From contig NZ_CAXHZL010000003.1 of assembly GCF_964022235.1 (NCBI RefSeq), positions 1 through 64,000 on the forward strand: a stretch of 64,000 nt of DNA, read 5' to 3'. Every line of letters starts with the position of its first letter. Positions within the stretch are counted from its first letter, which is position 1. Made by a program: the position numbers and the translations under genes. The notes beneath the pieces were generated by a model, which had not been told where the DNA came from, did no database searches, and saw only the letters and a list, made by a program, of their open reading frames with translations. The DNA is from Limimaricola sp964022235. GTDB lineage: Bacteria > Pseudomonadota > Alphaproteobacteria > Rhodobacterales > Rhodobacteraceae. Shown piece after piece: positions 35,203 to 44,070 of this stretch.

Positions 35203-37755
35203 ATGACACAGCACGATCCCCGCACCGTCTATCTGAGGGATTACACGCCCCCCGCCTATCTCGTCGACGAGGTGCGGCTGACCTTCAGGCTGGCACCACA
35301 TGCGACGCGGGTGCTCTCCGAGATCCGGTTTCGCCCCAATCCCGACGCGACGAGCCGCGAGTTCTTCTTGCACGGCGAGGGGCTCAAACTAATCTCGGCC
35401 AAGGTCGACGGCGCGCAGGTCACCCCTGAGTTGGTCGAAGGCGGGCTCCGACTCGACGCCCCGGACGCGGCCTTCACCTTCGAGGCCGAAGTGGAGATCG
35501 ACCCCGAGAACAACACCGCGCTCGAGGGGCTCTACCGCTCGAACGGCATGTATTGCACCCAATGCGAGGCCGAAGGGTTTCGCAAGATCACCTTCTACCC
35601 CGACCGTCCCGACGTGATGGCTCCGTTCCACGTGCGCATCGAAAGCGACCAGCCGGTGCTCTTGTCGAACGGCAACCCCGGCGCATCGGGCAAGGGCTTT
35701 GCCGAATGGTACGACCCCTGGCCCAAGCCCGCCTATCTCTTTGCCCTCGTCGCGGGCGATCTCGTCGCCCATTCCGACAGCTTCACCACCATGTCGGGCC
35801 GCGAGGTCGCGCTGAACCTCTATGTGCGCGAGGCGGACATCGACAAATGCGCCTTCGGCATGGAGGCGCTGAAGAAGTCGATGCGCTGGGACGAGGAAGT
35901 CTATGCGCGCGAATACGACCTCGACGTGTTCAACATCGTCGCGGTCGATGATTTCAACATGGGCGCGATGGAGAACAAGGGGCTGAACATCTTCAACTCC
36001 TCCGCCGTTCTGGCCTCTCCCGCGACCGCGACCGATGCCGATTTCGAGCGGATCGAGGCGATCATCGCGCATGAATACTTCCACAACTGGACCGGCAACC
36101 GCGTCACCTGCCGCGACTGGTTCCAGCTGTGCCTGAAAGAGGGCCTGACCGTGTTCCGCGATCAGCAGTTCACCGGCGACATGCGTAGCCATGCGGTCAA
36201 GCGCATCGACGACGCGATGCTGCTGCGAGCGGCGCAGTTTCGCGAGGACAACGGCCCGCTCGCCCACCCGGTGCGGCCCGAGAGCTTCGTCGAGATCAAC
36301 AATTTCTACACGGTCACCGTCTACGAAAAAGGCGCCGAAATCGTTGGCATGCTCAAGCGGCTGGTGGGGCAAGAGGGCTACGACAAAGCGCTCGACCTCT
36401 ACTTCGAACGACATGACGGTCAGGCGGTGACCATCGAAGACTGGCTCCGCGCCTTCGAGGACGCCACGGGCCGTGACCTGTCGCAATTCGCTCGCTGGTA
36501 TTCACAGGCCGGAACGCCCCGCGTCCACGTGGCCGAGGACTGGGCCGACGGGCGCTACACTTTGACGCTGCGACAGGAGACCCCCGCCACGCCGGGACAG
36601 TCCGACAAGCAGCCGGTGGTGATCCCGGTCGCGGTGGGTCTGTTGAACCCCAATGGCGACGAGGTGGTGCCGAGCCGCGTGCTGGAGCTGACCGAGGCCG
36701 AGCAGAGCTTTGCCTTCGACGGCCTCTCGGCCCGGCCCGTGCCGTCGATCCTGCGCGGCTTTTCCGCCCCGGTGATCCTCAAGCACCAGCAGTCCGATGA
36801 GACCCGCGCCTTCCTGCTCGCGCATGACACCGACCCGTTCAACAAATGGGAGGCGGGGCGCGATCTTGCCCGCGCCGGGCTCCTGTCGATGATCCAGACC
36901 GATGACGGGCCACATGCGGGCTATATCGATGCGCTGGGCCGAGGCATCGCCGACGAGGGCCTCGATCCGGCCTTCCGAGCGCAGCTTCTGGCGCTCCCGG
37001 GCGAAGACGAGTTGGCGCAGGCGATCTTCGAGGCGGGCGAGGCCCCCGATCCGACGGCGATCCATAAGGCCCGCGAAGCGCTGCGACACGCCATCGCCGA
37101 TCGGCTGGGCGATGTTCTGGCCCGTCTCTACGATACCCATCAGGTCACAGGCCCCTACAGCCCAGAGGCCGAGGACGCGGGCAGCCGGTCGCTCACCAAC
37201 GCCGCACTGTCGCTGCTGTCGCTCACCCAAGGCGGAGACCGGGCGCGGGCGCAGTACCGCGCCGCCGACAACATGACCCAGCAGATCGCGGCGCTGGGCG
37301 TGCTTCTCAAGATCGGCGAGGGCGAGGCCGAGTTGAAGGCCTTCGAGGCCCAATGGAGCCACGAGCGGCTGGTGATGAACAAGTGGTTCGGCCTGCAGGT
37401 CGCGGCCGCCGCCCCGCAGAAGGCCGCCGCCACCGCCGAAGCGCTCACCGCGCATCCGGCGTTCGACTGGAAGAACCCCAATCGTTTCCGCGCCGTTTTC
37501 GGCGCGCTCTCGGGCAACGCGGCGGGCTTTCACGACCCCTCCGGCGCGGGCTACCGGTTGCTCGCCGACTGGCTGCTGAAACTCGACCCGCTGAACCCGC
37601 AGACCACGGCGCGGATGACGCAGGCATTCTCGACCTGGAAACGCTATGGCGAGGACCGCAAGGCGCTGATCCGGGCCGAGTTGCAGCGGATTGCGGACAC
37701 CGATGGCCTCAGCCGCGACACTTCGGAGATGGTCTGGCGCATGCTTGCCGATTGA
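35203..37755 (+). CDS. pepN: Aminopeptidase N
   Basis: An M1-family zinc aminopeptidase that trims N-terminal residues from peptides. The 850-residue protein has the substrate-binding MGAMENKGLNIF (from about residue 253) and the zinc motif HEYFHNWTGNR (His290, Glu291, His294), with a distal Glu. The C-terminal ARM-like domain matches the E. coli-type long form. AAGGTT lies upstream of the ATG. Confidence 0.97.
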   Translation: MTQHDPRTVYLRDYTPPAYLVDEVRLTFRLAPHATRVLSEIRFRPNPDATSREFFLHGEGLKLISAKVDGAQVTPELVEGGLRLDAPDAAFTFEAEVEIDPENNTALEGLYRSNGMYCTQCEAEGFRKITFYPDRPDVMAPFHVRIESDQPVLLSNGNPGASGKGFAEWYDPWPKPAYLFALVAGDLVAHSDSFTTMSGREVALNLYVREADIDKCAFGMEALKKSMRWDEEVYAREYDLDVFNIVAVDDFNMGAMENKGLNIFNSSAVLASPATATDADFERIEAIIAHEYFHNWTGNRVTCRDWFQLCLKEGLTVFRDQQFTGDMRSHAVKRIDDAMLLRAAQFREDNGPLAHPVRPESFVEINNFYTVTVYEKGAEIVGMLKRLVGQEGYDKALDLYFERHDGQAVTIEDWLRAFEDATGRDLSQFARWYSQAGTPRVHVAEDWADGRYTLTLRQETPATPGQSDKQPVVIPVAVGLLNPNGDEVVPSRVLELTEAEQSFAFDGLSARPVPSILRGFSAPVILKHQQSDETRAFLLAHDTDPFNKWEAGRDLARAGLLSMIQTDDGPHAGYIDALGRGIADEGLDPAFRAQLLALPGEDELAQAIFEAGEAPDPTAIHKAREALRHAIADRLGDVLARLYDTHQVTGPYSPEAEDAGSRSLTNAALSLLSLTQGGDRARAQYRAADNMTQQIAALGVLLKIGEGEAELKAFEAQWSHERLVMNKWFGLQVAAAAPQKAAATAEALTAHPAFDWKNPNRFRAVFGALSGNAAGFHDPSGAGYRLLADWLLKLDPLNPQTTARMTQAFSTWKRYGEDRKALIRAELQRIADTDGLSRDTSEMVWRMLAD

Positions 37756-37764
37756 CACAGGCGT

Positions 37765-37790
37765 GAGGGGGCGGCGCGGAACGCCCCCTC
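37765..37790 (+). terminator. Hairpin after pepN
   Basis: GAGGGGGCG pairs with CGCCCCCTC around an 8-base loop, 10 bases after the pepN stop. No T tract follows. Confidence 0.5.
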
Positions 37791-37838
37791 GCCCCTTGCG
37801 GTTTGGGACCCGACACCCTGAACCGCAAGGAGACGGAC

Positions 37839-38399
37839 ATGACAGATATCACGGACGCAAAGATCCTTATCATTGCCACCGACGGCTTCGAGAAGGTCGA
37901 GTTGGAAGTGCCGCGCGACAAGCTCCGCGAGGCAGGGGCGACCGTCCATGTGGCCAGCCCCGATGGCACGGCGATCAAGAGCTGGGATGAGACCGACTGG
38001 GGTCCGGAGGCCGAGGTCGATCTGAAGATTTCGGACGCAAAGGTGAACGACTACCAAGCCATCGTGCTGCCCGGTGGCCAGATCAACCCCGATGTGCTGC
38101 GCACCAAGCCCGAGGCGGTGAGTTTGGTAAAGGAGTTCACCAGCGCCGGCAAGATCGTCGCGGCGATCTGCCACGGGCCATGGCTGCTCATCGAGGCCGA
38201 CGTGGTGCGGGGTCGCGAGATGACCTCCTATCCCTCGATCCGCACCGATCTTCGGAACGCGGGCGCCAAAGTGGTCGATCGCGAGGTCGTCACCGATCAG
38301 GGCATCATTACCAGCCGCAACCCCGACGATCTCGACGCCTTCGTGGCGAAGATCATCGAGGAGGTACGCGAAGGTCGCCATGATCGCGACGCCGCCTGA
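37839..38399 (+). CDS. DJ-1/PfpI family protein
   Basis: A 186-residue class I glutamine-amidotransferase-like protein (PfpI/DJ-1 superfamily). The reactive Cys111 is in VAAICHGPWLL, with IVLPGGQINPD at the elbow before it and GFEKVELEVP near the start. Such proteins include proteases, chaperones and glyoxalase III-like deglycases; the activity here is unknown. AAGGAGA precedes the ATG at 37839. Confidence 0.9.
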   Translation: MTDITDAKILIIATDGFEKVELEVPRDKLREAGATVHVASPDGTAIKSWDETDWGPEAEVDLKISDAKVNDYQAIVLPGGQINPDVLRTKPEAVSLVKEFTSAGKIVAAICHGPWLLIEADVVRGREMTSYPSIRTDLRNAGAKVVDREVVTDQGIITSRNPDDLDAFVAKIIEEVREGRHDRDAA

Positions 38400-38413
38400 G
38401 ATATACCTATGCG

Positions 38414-38435
38414 GTGCGGCGGCCTCCTGCCGCAC
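38414..38435. terminator. Hairpin after the PfpI-like gene
   Basis: GTGCGGC at 38414-38420 pairs with GCCGCAC at 38429-38435, 14 bases past the stop. There is no T tract. Confidence 0.4.
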
Positions 38436-38488
38436 TGCTCTCGATTGCGGCGCCGTGTCGCCACCGCGCCCTCTCCACGGGCATGTCC

Positions 38489-38508
38489 ATTGCCAAAAGC
38501 ATGGCAAT
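38489..38508. promoter_or_regulatory. Inverted repeat upstream of the acyltransferase gene
   Basis: ATTGCCA, 6 bases, TGGCAAT forms a 7-bp perfect inverted repeat 48 bases before the acyltransferase start; it could be an operator. Confidence 0.3.
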
Positions 38509-38556
38509 CCAGCAAATGTCACGGAACTGCTATGTGCCAATGGTTATTAAAGCTTC

Positions 38557-39420
38557 ATGAAAGACCGCATTGACCCGTTGATTGCCGAACGTGCCCCGTG
38601 GATGTTCCGGCAATCACCATTGGTGAAACCGTTGCGCGGTCTTCTGCATCTCGCCTTGTCCTACGATCGGACCGTTTCGATCGGCACGAAACTGCGCGAC
38701 GAGCCCACGGCGCGGATCATGGGCGACATGGGCGACATGCTGGCCAAGCATCTCACCGTCACCGGTCTCGACAACGTACCGCGCCACGGCCCGGCCCTGA
38801 TCGTGGCGAACCATCCCACCGGCATCGCCGACGGCATCATGCTCTATCACGCCCTCAAGACGGTGCGCCCCGATCTGTTCATCTATGCCAATGGCGACAT
38901 CCTGCGGGTGCTGCCGCAGATGCAGGATCTGATCCTTCCGGTCGAATGGCGCAAGGACAAGCGCAGCCATGCCAAGACCAAGGTGACGATGGATCTCACC
39001 CGGCAAGCGGTTGCCGAGGGGCGGCTCGGGGTAATCTTTCCGTCCGGCCGTCTTGCCAAGCGGCGCGGGCTGCGGCTTCACGAGCGGCCTTGGATGCCCT
39101 CGGCGGCCATGCTGGCGCGCAAGTTCGACCTGCCGGTGATCCCGGTGAACATCCGCGCCCGCAATTCGGCGCTGTTCTACCTTTTCGACATGATCCACCC
39201 GACGCTGCGCGACATCACCCTGTTCCACGAAATGCTGAACAAGGATCGGCAGCCCTATGTCATCACCGTGGGCGAGGAAATTTCGCCCGCCTCGTTGCCC
39301 GTGAAGGCCGAGGGCGGCATCGAGATGCTGCGCAAAGCCACGCTGGGCTTGGGTGGGCGCGACGCGCCGACGGTGAGCCTCCTGCGCTCGACCCGGCCGA
39401 TCCTGCGCACTAGGGCCTGA
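38557..39420 (+). CDS. PlsC-like acyltransferase
   Basis: A 287-residue protein of the 1-acyl-glycerol-3-phosphate acyltransferase superfamily. The catalytic block is ALIVANHPTGIADG (residues 80-93), where the histidine and aspartate are five residues apart, not the usual four (His86, Asp92). The FPSGRL segment near residue 165 is the phosphate-binding region. It may make phosphatidic acid or acylate another lipid; an ornithine-lipid type role is possible. The ribosome site is weak. Confidence 0.82.
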   Translation: MKDRIDPLIAERAPWMFRQSPLVKPLRGLLHLALSYDRTVSIGTKLRDEPTARIMGDMGDMLAKHLTVTGLDNVPRHGPALIVANHPTGIADGIMLYHALKTVRPDLFIYANGDILRVLPQMQDLILPVEWRKDKRSHAKTKVTMDLTRQAVAEGRLGVIFPSGRLAKRRGLRLHERPWMPSAAMLARKFDLPVIPVNIRARNSALFYLFDMIHPTLRDITLFHEMLNKDRQPYVITVGEEISPASLPVKAEGGIEMLRKATLGLGGRDAPTVSLLRSTRPILRTRA

Positions 39421-40288
39421 TCGCGGGCCGTGCCTTGGGACGCGGCACCTTCAGGAGTGCCTCTCGCTTGCAATAGCTCTGCTCGCGCGTCCATGCCGCC
39501 ATTTCGGCGCGTATCGAGGGCTTGGTCATCGGTCCCCAATCCGCGGCGATCCCGGCGCGTCGTCCATCCTTGAGAGCCACGGCGCGGTCGCGTGTGACGG
39601 TGCGTGCCATGATCCGCGCGGCACAGCTGAGGTTACGGACCGGATCGCGCAACATCTCCCCGTCGCGCGCCACGCAGCCATAGCCGCGCGCCGTGCCGGG
39701 CAGGATTTGCAACAGCCCGTGGTACAGACCGCCGCCGCCCACCGCATCGGCGCGGTGACGGCTTTCGAACCGGGCCAGCGCCGACATCACGCCGACCCAA
39801 AAGGCGCGGCGCAGCCTGGGCGGGTTGTCGGCGTAGGCCGGGCACCATGTCGCGATGTCATTGGGCACCACCTCGGCGAGGTCGGACGCGGGACCGCGCA
39901 GCGCCGCCATCAGCCCGCGAGTCCACAGTCCGGTGCCCGCCTTGCCGTCCCAACGGGCCTCGGGCAGAAACGGATCGCGCGCCTGCGGGCGCAACGCCAG
40001 ACCGGGCGTGGCTGGTGCCGAAGCCAGTGTCGCGGGGCGCGCCATCGGTCTAAGTGTGGCGGGCGGTGGCGGGTCGATCTGGAAATCCGAGGCGCTTGTC
40101 TCAAGCTGGTCGAGCAATGGCGCGGCAGGACCGACAGCGGGCGGCTCTGGCGTCGGGTACGACTGAGCGTCGTCGTGCAGGTCCTTGGCAATAATATGCA
40201 ATTTCGCCGGGTTCGACGGCTCGGCTTGGACCGTCGAACCCGACGACACGGCCATCGATCCCCCCAGGATCGTCAGTGCCACGAGCAT
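39410..40288 (-). CDS. Exported transglycosylase-like protein, longer paralogue
   Basis: A 292-residue predicted exported protein whose C-terminal domain looks like a soluble lytic transglycosylase: SALARFESRHRADAVGGGGLYHGLLQI (glutamate in FES, GLLQI) followed by YGC and NLSCAARI. The N-terminal half is Pro/Ala-rich linker. It closely resembles the next gene. Start uncertain: ATG 40288 gives a hydrophobic leader; in-frame GTG 40318 adds two arginines and a better signal. It overlaps the acyltransferase stop by 11 bases. Confidence 0.7.
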   Translation of the reverse strand: MLVALTILGGSMAVSSGSTVQAEPSNPAKLHIIAKDLHDDAQSYPTPEPPAVGPAAPLLDQLETSASDFQIDPPPPATLRPMARPATLASAPATPGLALRPQARDPFLPEARWDGKAGTGLWTRGLMAALRGPASDLAEVVPNDIATWCPAYADNPPRLRRAFWVGVMSALARFESRHRADAVGGGGLYHGLLQILPGTARGYGCVARDGEMLRDPVRNLSCAARIMARTVTRDRAVALKDGRRAGIAADWGPMTKPSIRAEMAAWTREQSYCKREALLKVPRPKARPAIRP

Positions 40289-40400
40289 GTGGGGATAACT
40301 GCACCGTCGCCACGACACGATGCAACGCCAAAGTGGTCCGGTGCGGCGAGCGGCTCCGCGACGGCACGAGGCCTGTGTCGCGGAGGCGACAGCCATGCCC

Positions 40401-41060
40401 TCAGCCGGCCGTCTTGGCCTTGGCCACCGAGGCCGCCTGGCGCGGCTGGCAATAGCTCTGGCTGCGGGTCCAGTTGGCCATTTCGCTGCGCTTGCGCGAG
40501 GAATGGAACGGCCCCCAGTCGGCGGCCAGACCGCGCATGCCTGCCGAAACGACGCCGTCGCGCCGCACCGTGCGGGCCGCGATACGCACCGCGCAGGAGA
40601 GGTTGGACACGCCGTCCTTGAGCGCCGAGCCGCTACCAGCGGCGCAGCCATAGCTGCGCGCGGTGGCCGGAGCGATCTGCACGAGGCCGAACCACTTGCC
40701 GCCGCCACCCACGGCACCGGGATTCCAAGTGCTTTCGTGCTTTGCCAGCGCCGAAAGCATGCCCGCCCAGAAGGCAGCGCGCTCGTCTTGGCTGGCCTCG
40801 GCATAGCCGGGGCACCAGGTCGCGATATCACCGGGAACCTGACTCAGGAGCGGCGCGCCATGCGCCTTGAGGGCCGCAAGCGTGGCGTCGGTCCACTGCG
40901 CGCTTTCGGGGCGGTGATCCCAAGCCATGACCGGCAAGGCGGCGGGGGTGGGAGCGACAGGAGCCTCTGGCTCGGGGATCTGGGCGCAGGCGGCGCCAAG
41001 ACTGAGAAGCGCGATCGGCATGAGACGGCGCAAACGCGCGGAGACACTCGTCGGGAACAT
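40401..41060 (-). CDS. Exported transglycosylase-like protein, shorter paralogue
   Basis: A 219-residue exported protein with a signal sequence ending LLSLGAACAQ, possibly a lipoprotein. The C-terminal domain has DIATWCPGYAE, SALAKHESTWNPGAVGGGG, GLVQIAPATARSYGC, NLSCAVRIAARTV and AADWGP, all shared with the preceding paralogue. It probably cleaves peptidoglycan or is a lysozyme-fold protein; the Glu in HEST is the candidate catalyst. The ATG at 41060 has a weak ribosome site. Confidence 0.7.
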   Translation of the reverse strand: MFPTSVSARLRRLMPIALLSLGAACAQIPEPEAPVAPTPAALPVMAWDHRPESAQWTDATLAALKAHGAPLLSQVPGDIATWCPGYAEASQDERAAFWAGMLSALAKHESTWNPGAVGGGGKWFGLVQIAPATARSYGCAAGSGSALKDGVSNLSCAVRIAARTVRRDGVVSAGMRGLAADWGPFHSSRKRSEMANWTRSQSYCQPRQAASVAKAKTAG

Positions 41061-41274
41061 TTTCTGATCTTGTCCGTTGTGGCAGCAACTGAGAGCGATC
41101 TGTCCCAGACCGCCGCCTTGTGTCGAGCGCGCAGGCAGTCTCTCTGCATTTTCGGCGAGATACCGCCCAGTCGACGCGCCATTCCGCCGATCCTCGACAT
41201 CCCCTCCCCACCCTTGAAGCGCGGGGCATTCGCGCCTAATCAGGCCCGCGACAACGGTGCAAGGAGAGGCTCCC

Positions 41275-42798
41275 ATGCTGGACCTGACATACGAGGCCCC
41301 CGCCCCCAAGGTGATTGCAGGCGCGACCGGGGATTGGGAGCTGGTGATCGGCCTCGAGGTGCACGCGCAGGTCGCGACCCGTGCCAAGCTCTTCTCCGGT
41401 GCCTCCACGGCCTTTGGCGCCGAGCCCAATTCCAACGTCTCGTTCATCGACGCGGGCATGCCCGGCATGCTGCCCGTCATCAACGAGGGCTGCGTGGCCC
41501 AAGCGGTGCGCACGGGCCTCGGGCTCAAGGCCGAGATCAACCTGCGTTCGGCCTTCGATCGCAAGAACTACTTCTATCCGGACCTGCCGCAGGGCTACCA
41601 GATCAGCCAGCTCTACCATCCAATCGTCGGCGAAGGCGAAGTGCTGGTCGAGATGGGCAATGGTCAGGCACGTCTGGTGCGGATCGAACGTATCCATCTC
41701 GAACAGGATGCCGGCAAATCGATCCACGACATGGACCCCAACATGTCCTTCGTCGACCTCAACCGCACCGGCGTGGCGCTGATGGAGATCGTCAGCCGCC
41801 CCGACATTCGCGGCCCCGAGGAGGCGGCGGCCTATGTGGGCAAGCTGCGCCAGATCCTGCGTTATCTGGGCACCTGCGACGGCAACATGCAAAACGGCAA
41901 CCTGCGTGCCGACGTGAACGTCTCGGTCTGTCGCCCGGGCGATTACGAAAAGTATCAGGCCACTCAGGACTTTGGGCATCTGGGCACGCGCTGCGAGATC
42001 AAGAACATGAACTCGATGCGCTTCATCCAAGCGGCGATCGATTTCGAGGCACGCCGTCAGATCGCAATCCTAGAGGATGGCGGCAGCGTCGTGCAGGAAA
42101 CCCGGCTTTACGATCCGGACAAGAACGAGACCCGCTCGATGCGCTCCAAGGAAGAGGCGCACGACTACCGCTACTTCCCCGATCCCGACCTGCTGCCGCT
42201 GGAGATCGAGCAGGCCTGGGTCGACGACATCGCGGCGCATCTGCCCGAGCTGCCCGACGCCAAGAAGGCGCGCTTCATGGGCGACATGGGCCTGTCGGAT
42301 TACGATGCGGGCGTGCTGACGGCGGAGCTCGCCAACGCCGTCTACTTCGAGGCGGTCGTTAACCACATCGACAGCGCCAAGGACGGCAAGTTTGCCGCGA
42401 ACTGGGTCATCAACGAGCTGTTCGGTCGCCTGAAGAAGGACGATCTGGGCATTGAGGCAAGCCCGGTTTCGCCTGCGCAGCTCGGCGACATCGTGGCGCT
42501 GATCGCCAAGGGCGACATCTCGGGCAAGATCGCCAAGGACCTGTTCGAGATCGTCTATACCGAGGGCGGCGACCCGGCGCAGATCGTCGAAGCGCGTGGC
42601 ATGCGCCAAGTCACCGACACCGGCGCCATCGAGGCGGCAGTCGACGAGATCATCGCCGCCAATCCCGCGCAGGTCGAGAAGGCCAAGCAGAACCCAAAGC
42701 TCGCGGGCTGGTTCGTGGGCCAGGTGATGAAATCCACCGGCGGCAAGGCCAACCCCGCCGCCGTCAACCAGATCGTCACCGAGAAGCTCGGGCTCTGA
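41275..42798 (+). CDS. gatB: Aspartyl/glutamyl-tRNA(Asn/Gln) amidotransferase subunit B
   Basis: The 507-residue GatB subunit converts Glu-tRNA(Gln) and Asp-tRNA(Asn) to the amide forms, together with GatC and GatA (not seen here). Motifs: WELVIGLEVHAQV near the start, NSNVSFIDAGMPGMLPV, the zinc/ATP region CDGNMQNGNLRADVNVS, and the helical C-terminal domain ending ADGN-less but with the usual YqeY-like tail. GCAAGGAGAGG precedes the ATG at 41275; an upstream in-frame ATG is rejected. Confidence 0.97.
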   Translation: MLDLTYEAPAPKVIAGATGDWELVIGLEVHAQVATRAKLFSGASTAFGAEPNSNVSFIDAGMPGMLPVINEGCVAQAVRTGLGLKAEINLRSAFDRKNYFYPDLPQGYQISQLYHPIVGEGEVLVEMGNGQARLVRIERIHLEQDAGKSIHDMDPNMSFVDLNRTGVALMEIVSRPDIRGPEEAAAYVGKLRQILRYLGTCDGNMQNGNLRADVNVSVCRPGDYEKYQATQDFGHLGTRCEIKNMNSMRFIQAAIDFEARRQIAILEDGGSVVQETRLYDPDKNETRSMRSKEEAHDYRYFPDPDLLPLEIEQAWVDDIAAHLPELPDAKKARFMGDMGLSDYDAGVLTAELANAVYFEAVVNHIDSAKDGKFAANWVINELFGRLKKDDLGIEASPVSPAQLGDIVALIAKGDISGKIAKDLFEIVYTEGGDPAQIVEARGMRQVTDTGAIEAAVDEIIAANPAQVEKAKQNPKLAGWFVGQVMKSTGGKANPAAVNQIVTEKLGL

Positions 42799-42823
42799 GC
42801 CCGCGCCCATCCAGGAGAGCGCC

Positions 42824-43231
42824 ATGACCGCCTATGACTACCGCGTCGTCCCCGCGCCCAAGCGCGGCATCAAGGAACGCGGCCTCAAGACCGCCGAAGA
42901 CCGCTATGCCAACGCGCTGCAGTCCACGATCAACGAGATGGGGGCCAAGGGCTGGGAGTATCAGCGCGCCGAGACCCTGCCTTGCGAAGAGCGGCAGGGC
43001 CTGAGGGGTCGCAGCACCGTCTATCATTCGGTGCTGGTGTTCCGCCGCAGCACCGCGCAGCCCGTCCCCGCCACGCCCACGGTCGCGGAGCCGATGGCCG
43101 CCCAGTCGCAGGCTCTGAGCGCCAGCCGCACCGAAGCCCCGGCCCCGGCGCGCAACGCCCCCAGCACCAAAGAGGCGCAGGAGATCCCCGACCGTCCCGC
43201 GCCCCAGGTGAGCGCGCGCCGCGACGACTGA
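42824..43231 (+). CDS. DUF4177 domain protein with disordered tail
   Basis: A 135-residue protein. Residues 1-75 form the DUF4177 fold (YDYRVVPAPKRGIK, then INEMGAKGWEYQRAETLP, STVYHSVLVFRR). Residues 80-135 are Ala/Pro-rich and likely disordered. CCAGGAGAG lies upstream. Function unknown; it follows gatB by 25 bases. Confidence 0.78.
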   Translation: MTAYDYRVVPAPKRGIKERGLKTAEDRYANALQSTINEMGAKGWEYQRAETLPCEERQGLRGRSTVYHSVLVFRRSTAQPVPATPTVAEPMAAQSQALSASRTEAPAPARNAPSTKEAQEIPDRPAPQVSARRDD

Positions 43232-43248
43232 ACCGGCAGGCCTGCGCC

Positions 43249-43278
43249 GAAGGGGCGGAAAATGCCCTCCGCCCCTTC
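43249..43278 (+). terminator. Terminator after the DUF4177 gene
   Basis: GAAGGGGCGG at 43249-43258 pairs with CCGCCCCTTC at 43269-43278 around a 10-base loop; it then reads AATC. Confidence 0.6.
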
Positions 43279-43335
43279 AATCTCCAGCTCTTTGGACTAA
43301 ACTGCCGCGTCCGACTCGAAAGGATGAGGCAGAGC

Positions 43336-43986
43336 ATGGCTAAGAACGACCCCTTCGGTTTCGATATGTCGGTATCGGCATCGAAGAAGAAAAACCCGCG
43401 CGGCAGACGTGGGATGTCCGGCGCCTTCGAGACCTCGACCCGGGTCTGCGACCACCCCGGTTGTGAGGAATCAGGCAAGTACCGCGCACCGAAATCACCC
43501 GATATTCTCGACGACTACTTCTGGTTCTGCAAAGACCACGTGCGCGAGTACAACCTTAAGTGGAATTTTTTTGACGGCACCACCGAGGCCGAGTTCACCG
43601 AGCAGGTCGACAACGACCGGGTCTGGGGCCGCTCGACCAAACCATTCGGCAAGCGCAGCGAAGAGCAGCGCGCATGGGCGCGTCTGGGCGTCGACGACCC
43701 GCATCAGGTGCTGGGCGAGAACGCGACCCGCAATCCGGGCAAGAATGCGGCCCAGCAGGGCGGGCAGACCCGCCGCCTGCCCGCGACCGAACGTCGCGCG
43801 CTCGAGGTGCTTGACGCCAAGGACAGCTGGTCCAAGGCCGAGATCCGCAAATCATACAAGGCGCTGATCAAGGTGCTGCACCCCGACATGAACGGCGGTG
43901 ACCGCAGCCAGGAAGAGCAGTTGGGCGAGGTGGTCTGGGCCTGGGACCAGATCAAGGAAAGCAAGTCGTTCCGCGACAAGGACTGA
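43336..43986 (+). CDS. J-domain protein with a putative zinc site
   Basis: A 216-residue protein. The C-terminal J-domain (from about residue 155) has the HPD motif at residues 182-184 (KVLHPDMNGGDR). The N-terminal half has a candidate zinc site, CDHPGC plus WFCKDH (Cys38, Cys43, Cys65, His68). It likely recruits an Hsp70 to a client. In several alphaproteobacteria this gene lies next to cobS, so a cobaltochelatase link is plausible. An in-frame ATG at 43324 is too near the ribosome site. Confidence 0.82.
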   Translation: MAKNDPFGFDMSVSASKKKNPRGRRGMSGAFETSTRVCDHPGCEESGKYRAPKSPDILDDYFWFCKDHVREYNLKWNFFDGTTEAEFTEQVDNDRVWGRSTKPFGKRSEEQRAWARLGVDDPHQVLGENATRNPGKNAAQQGGQTRRLPATERRALEVLDAKDSWSKAEIRKSYKALIKVLHPDMNGGDRSQEEQLGEVVWAWDQIKESKSFRDKD

Positions 43987-44002
43987 CCCGGCATCAGGCC
44001 TC

Positions 44003-44020
44003 GCCGCCGCGCCCGGCGGC
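44003..44020. terminator. Hairpin between convergent J-domain and anti-sigma genes
   Basis: GCCGCCG, CGCC loop, CGGCGGC at 44003-44020 in the 84-base gap; G/C-only stem with no T run. Confidence 0.35.
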
Positions 44021-44070
44021 GGCCGGGTGATCCGCGATTGCCTGCAGTGGATATGGGGTGGCGGGGCGGC

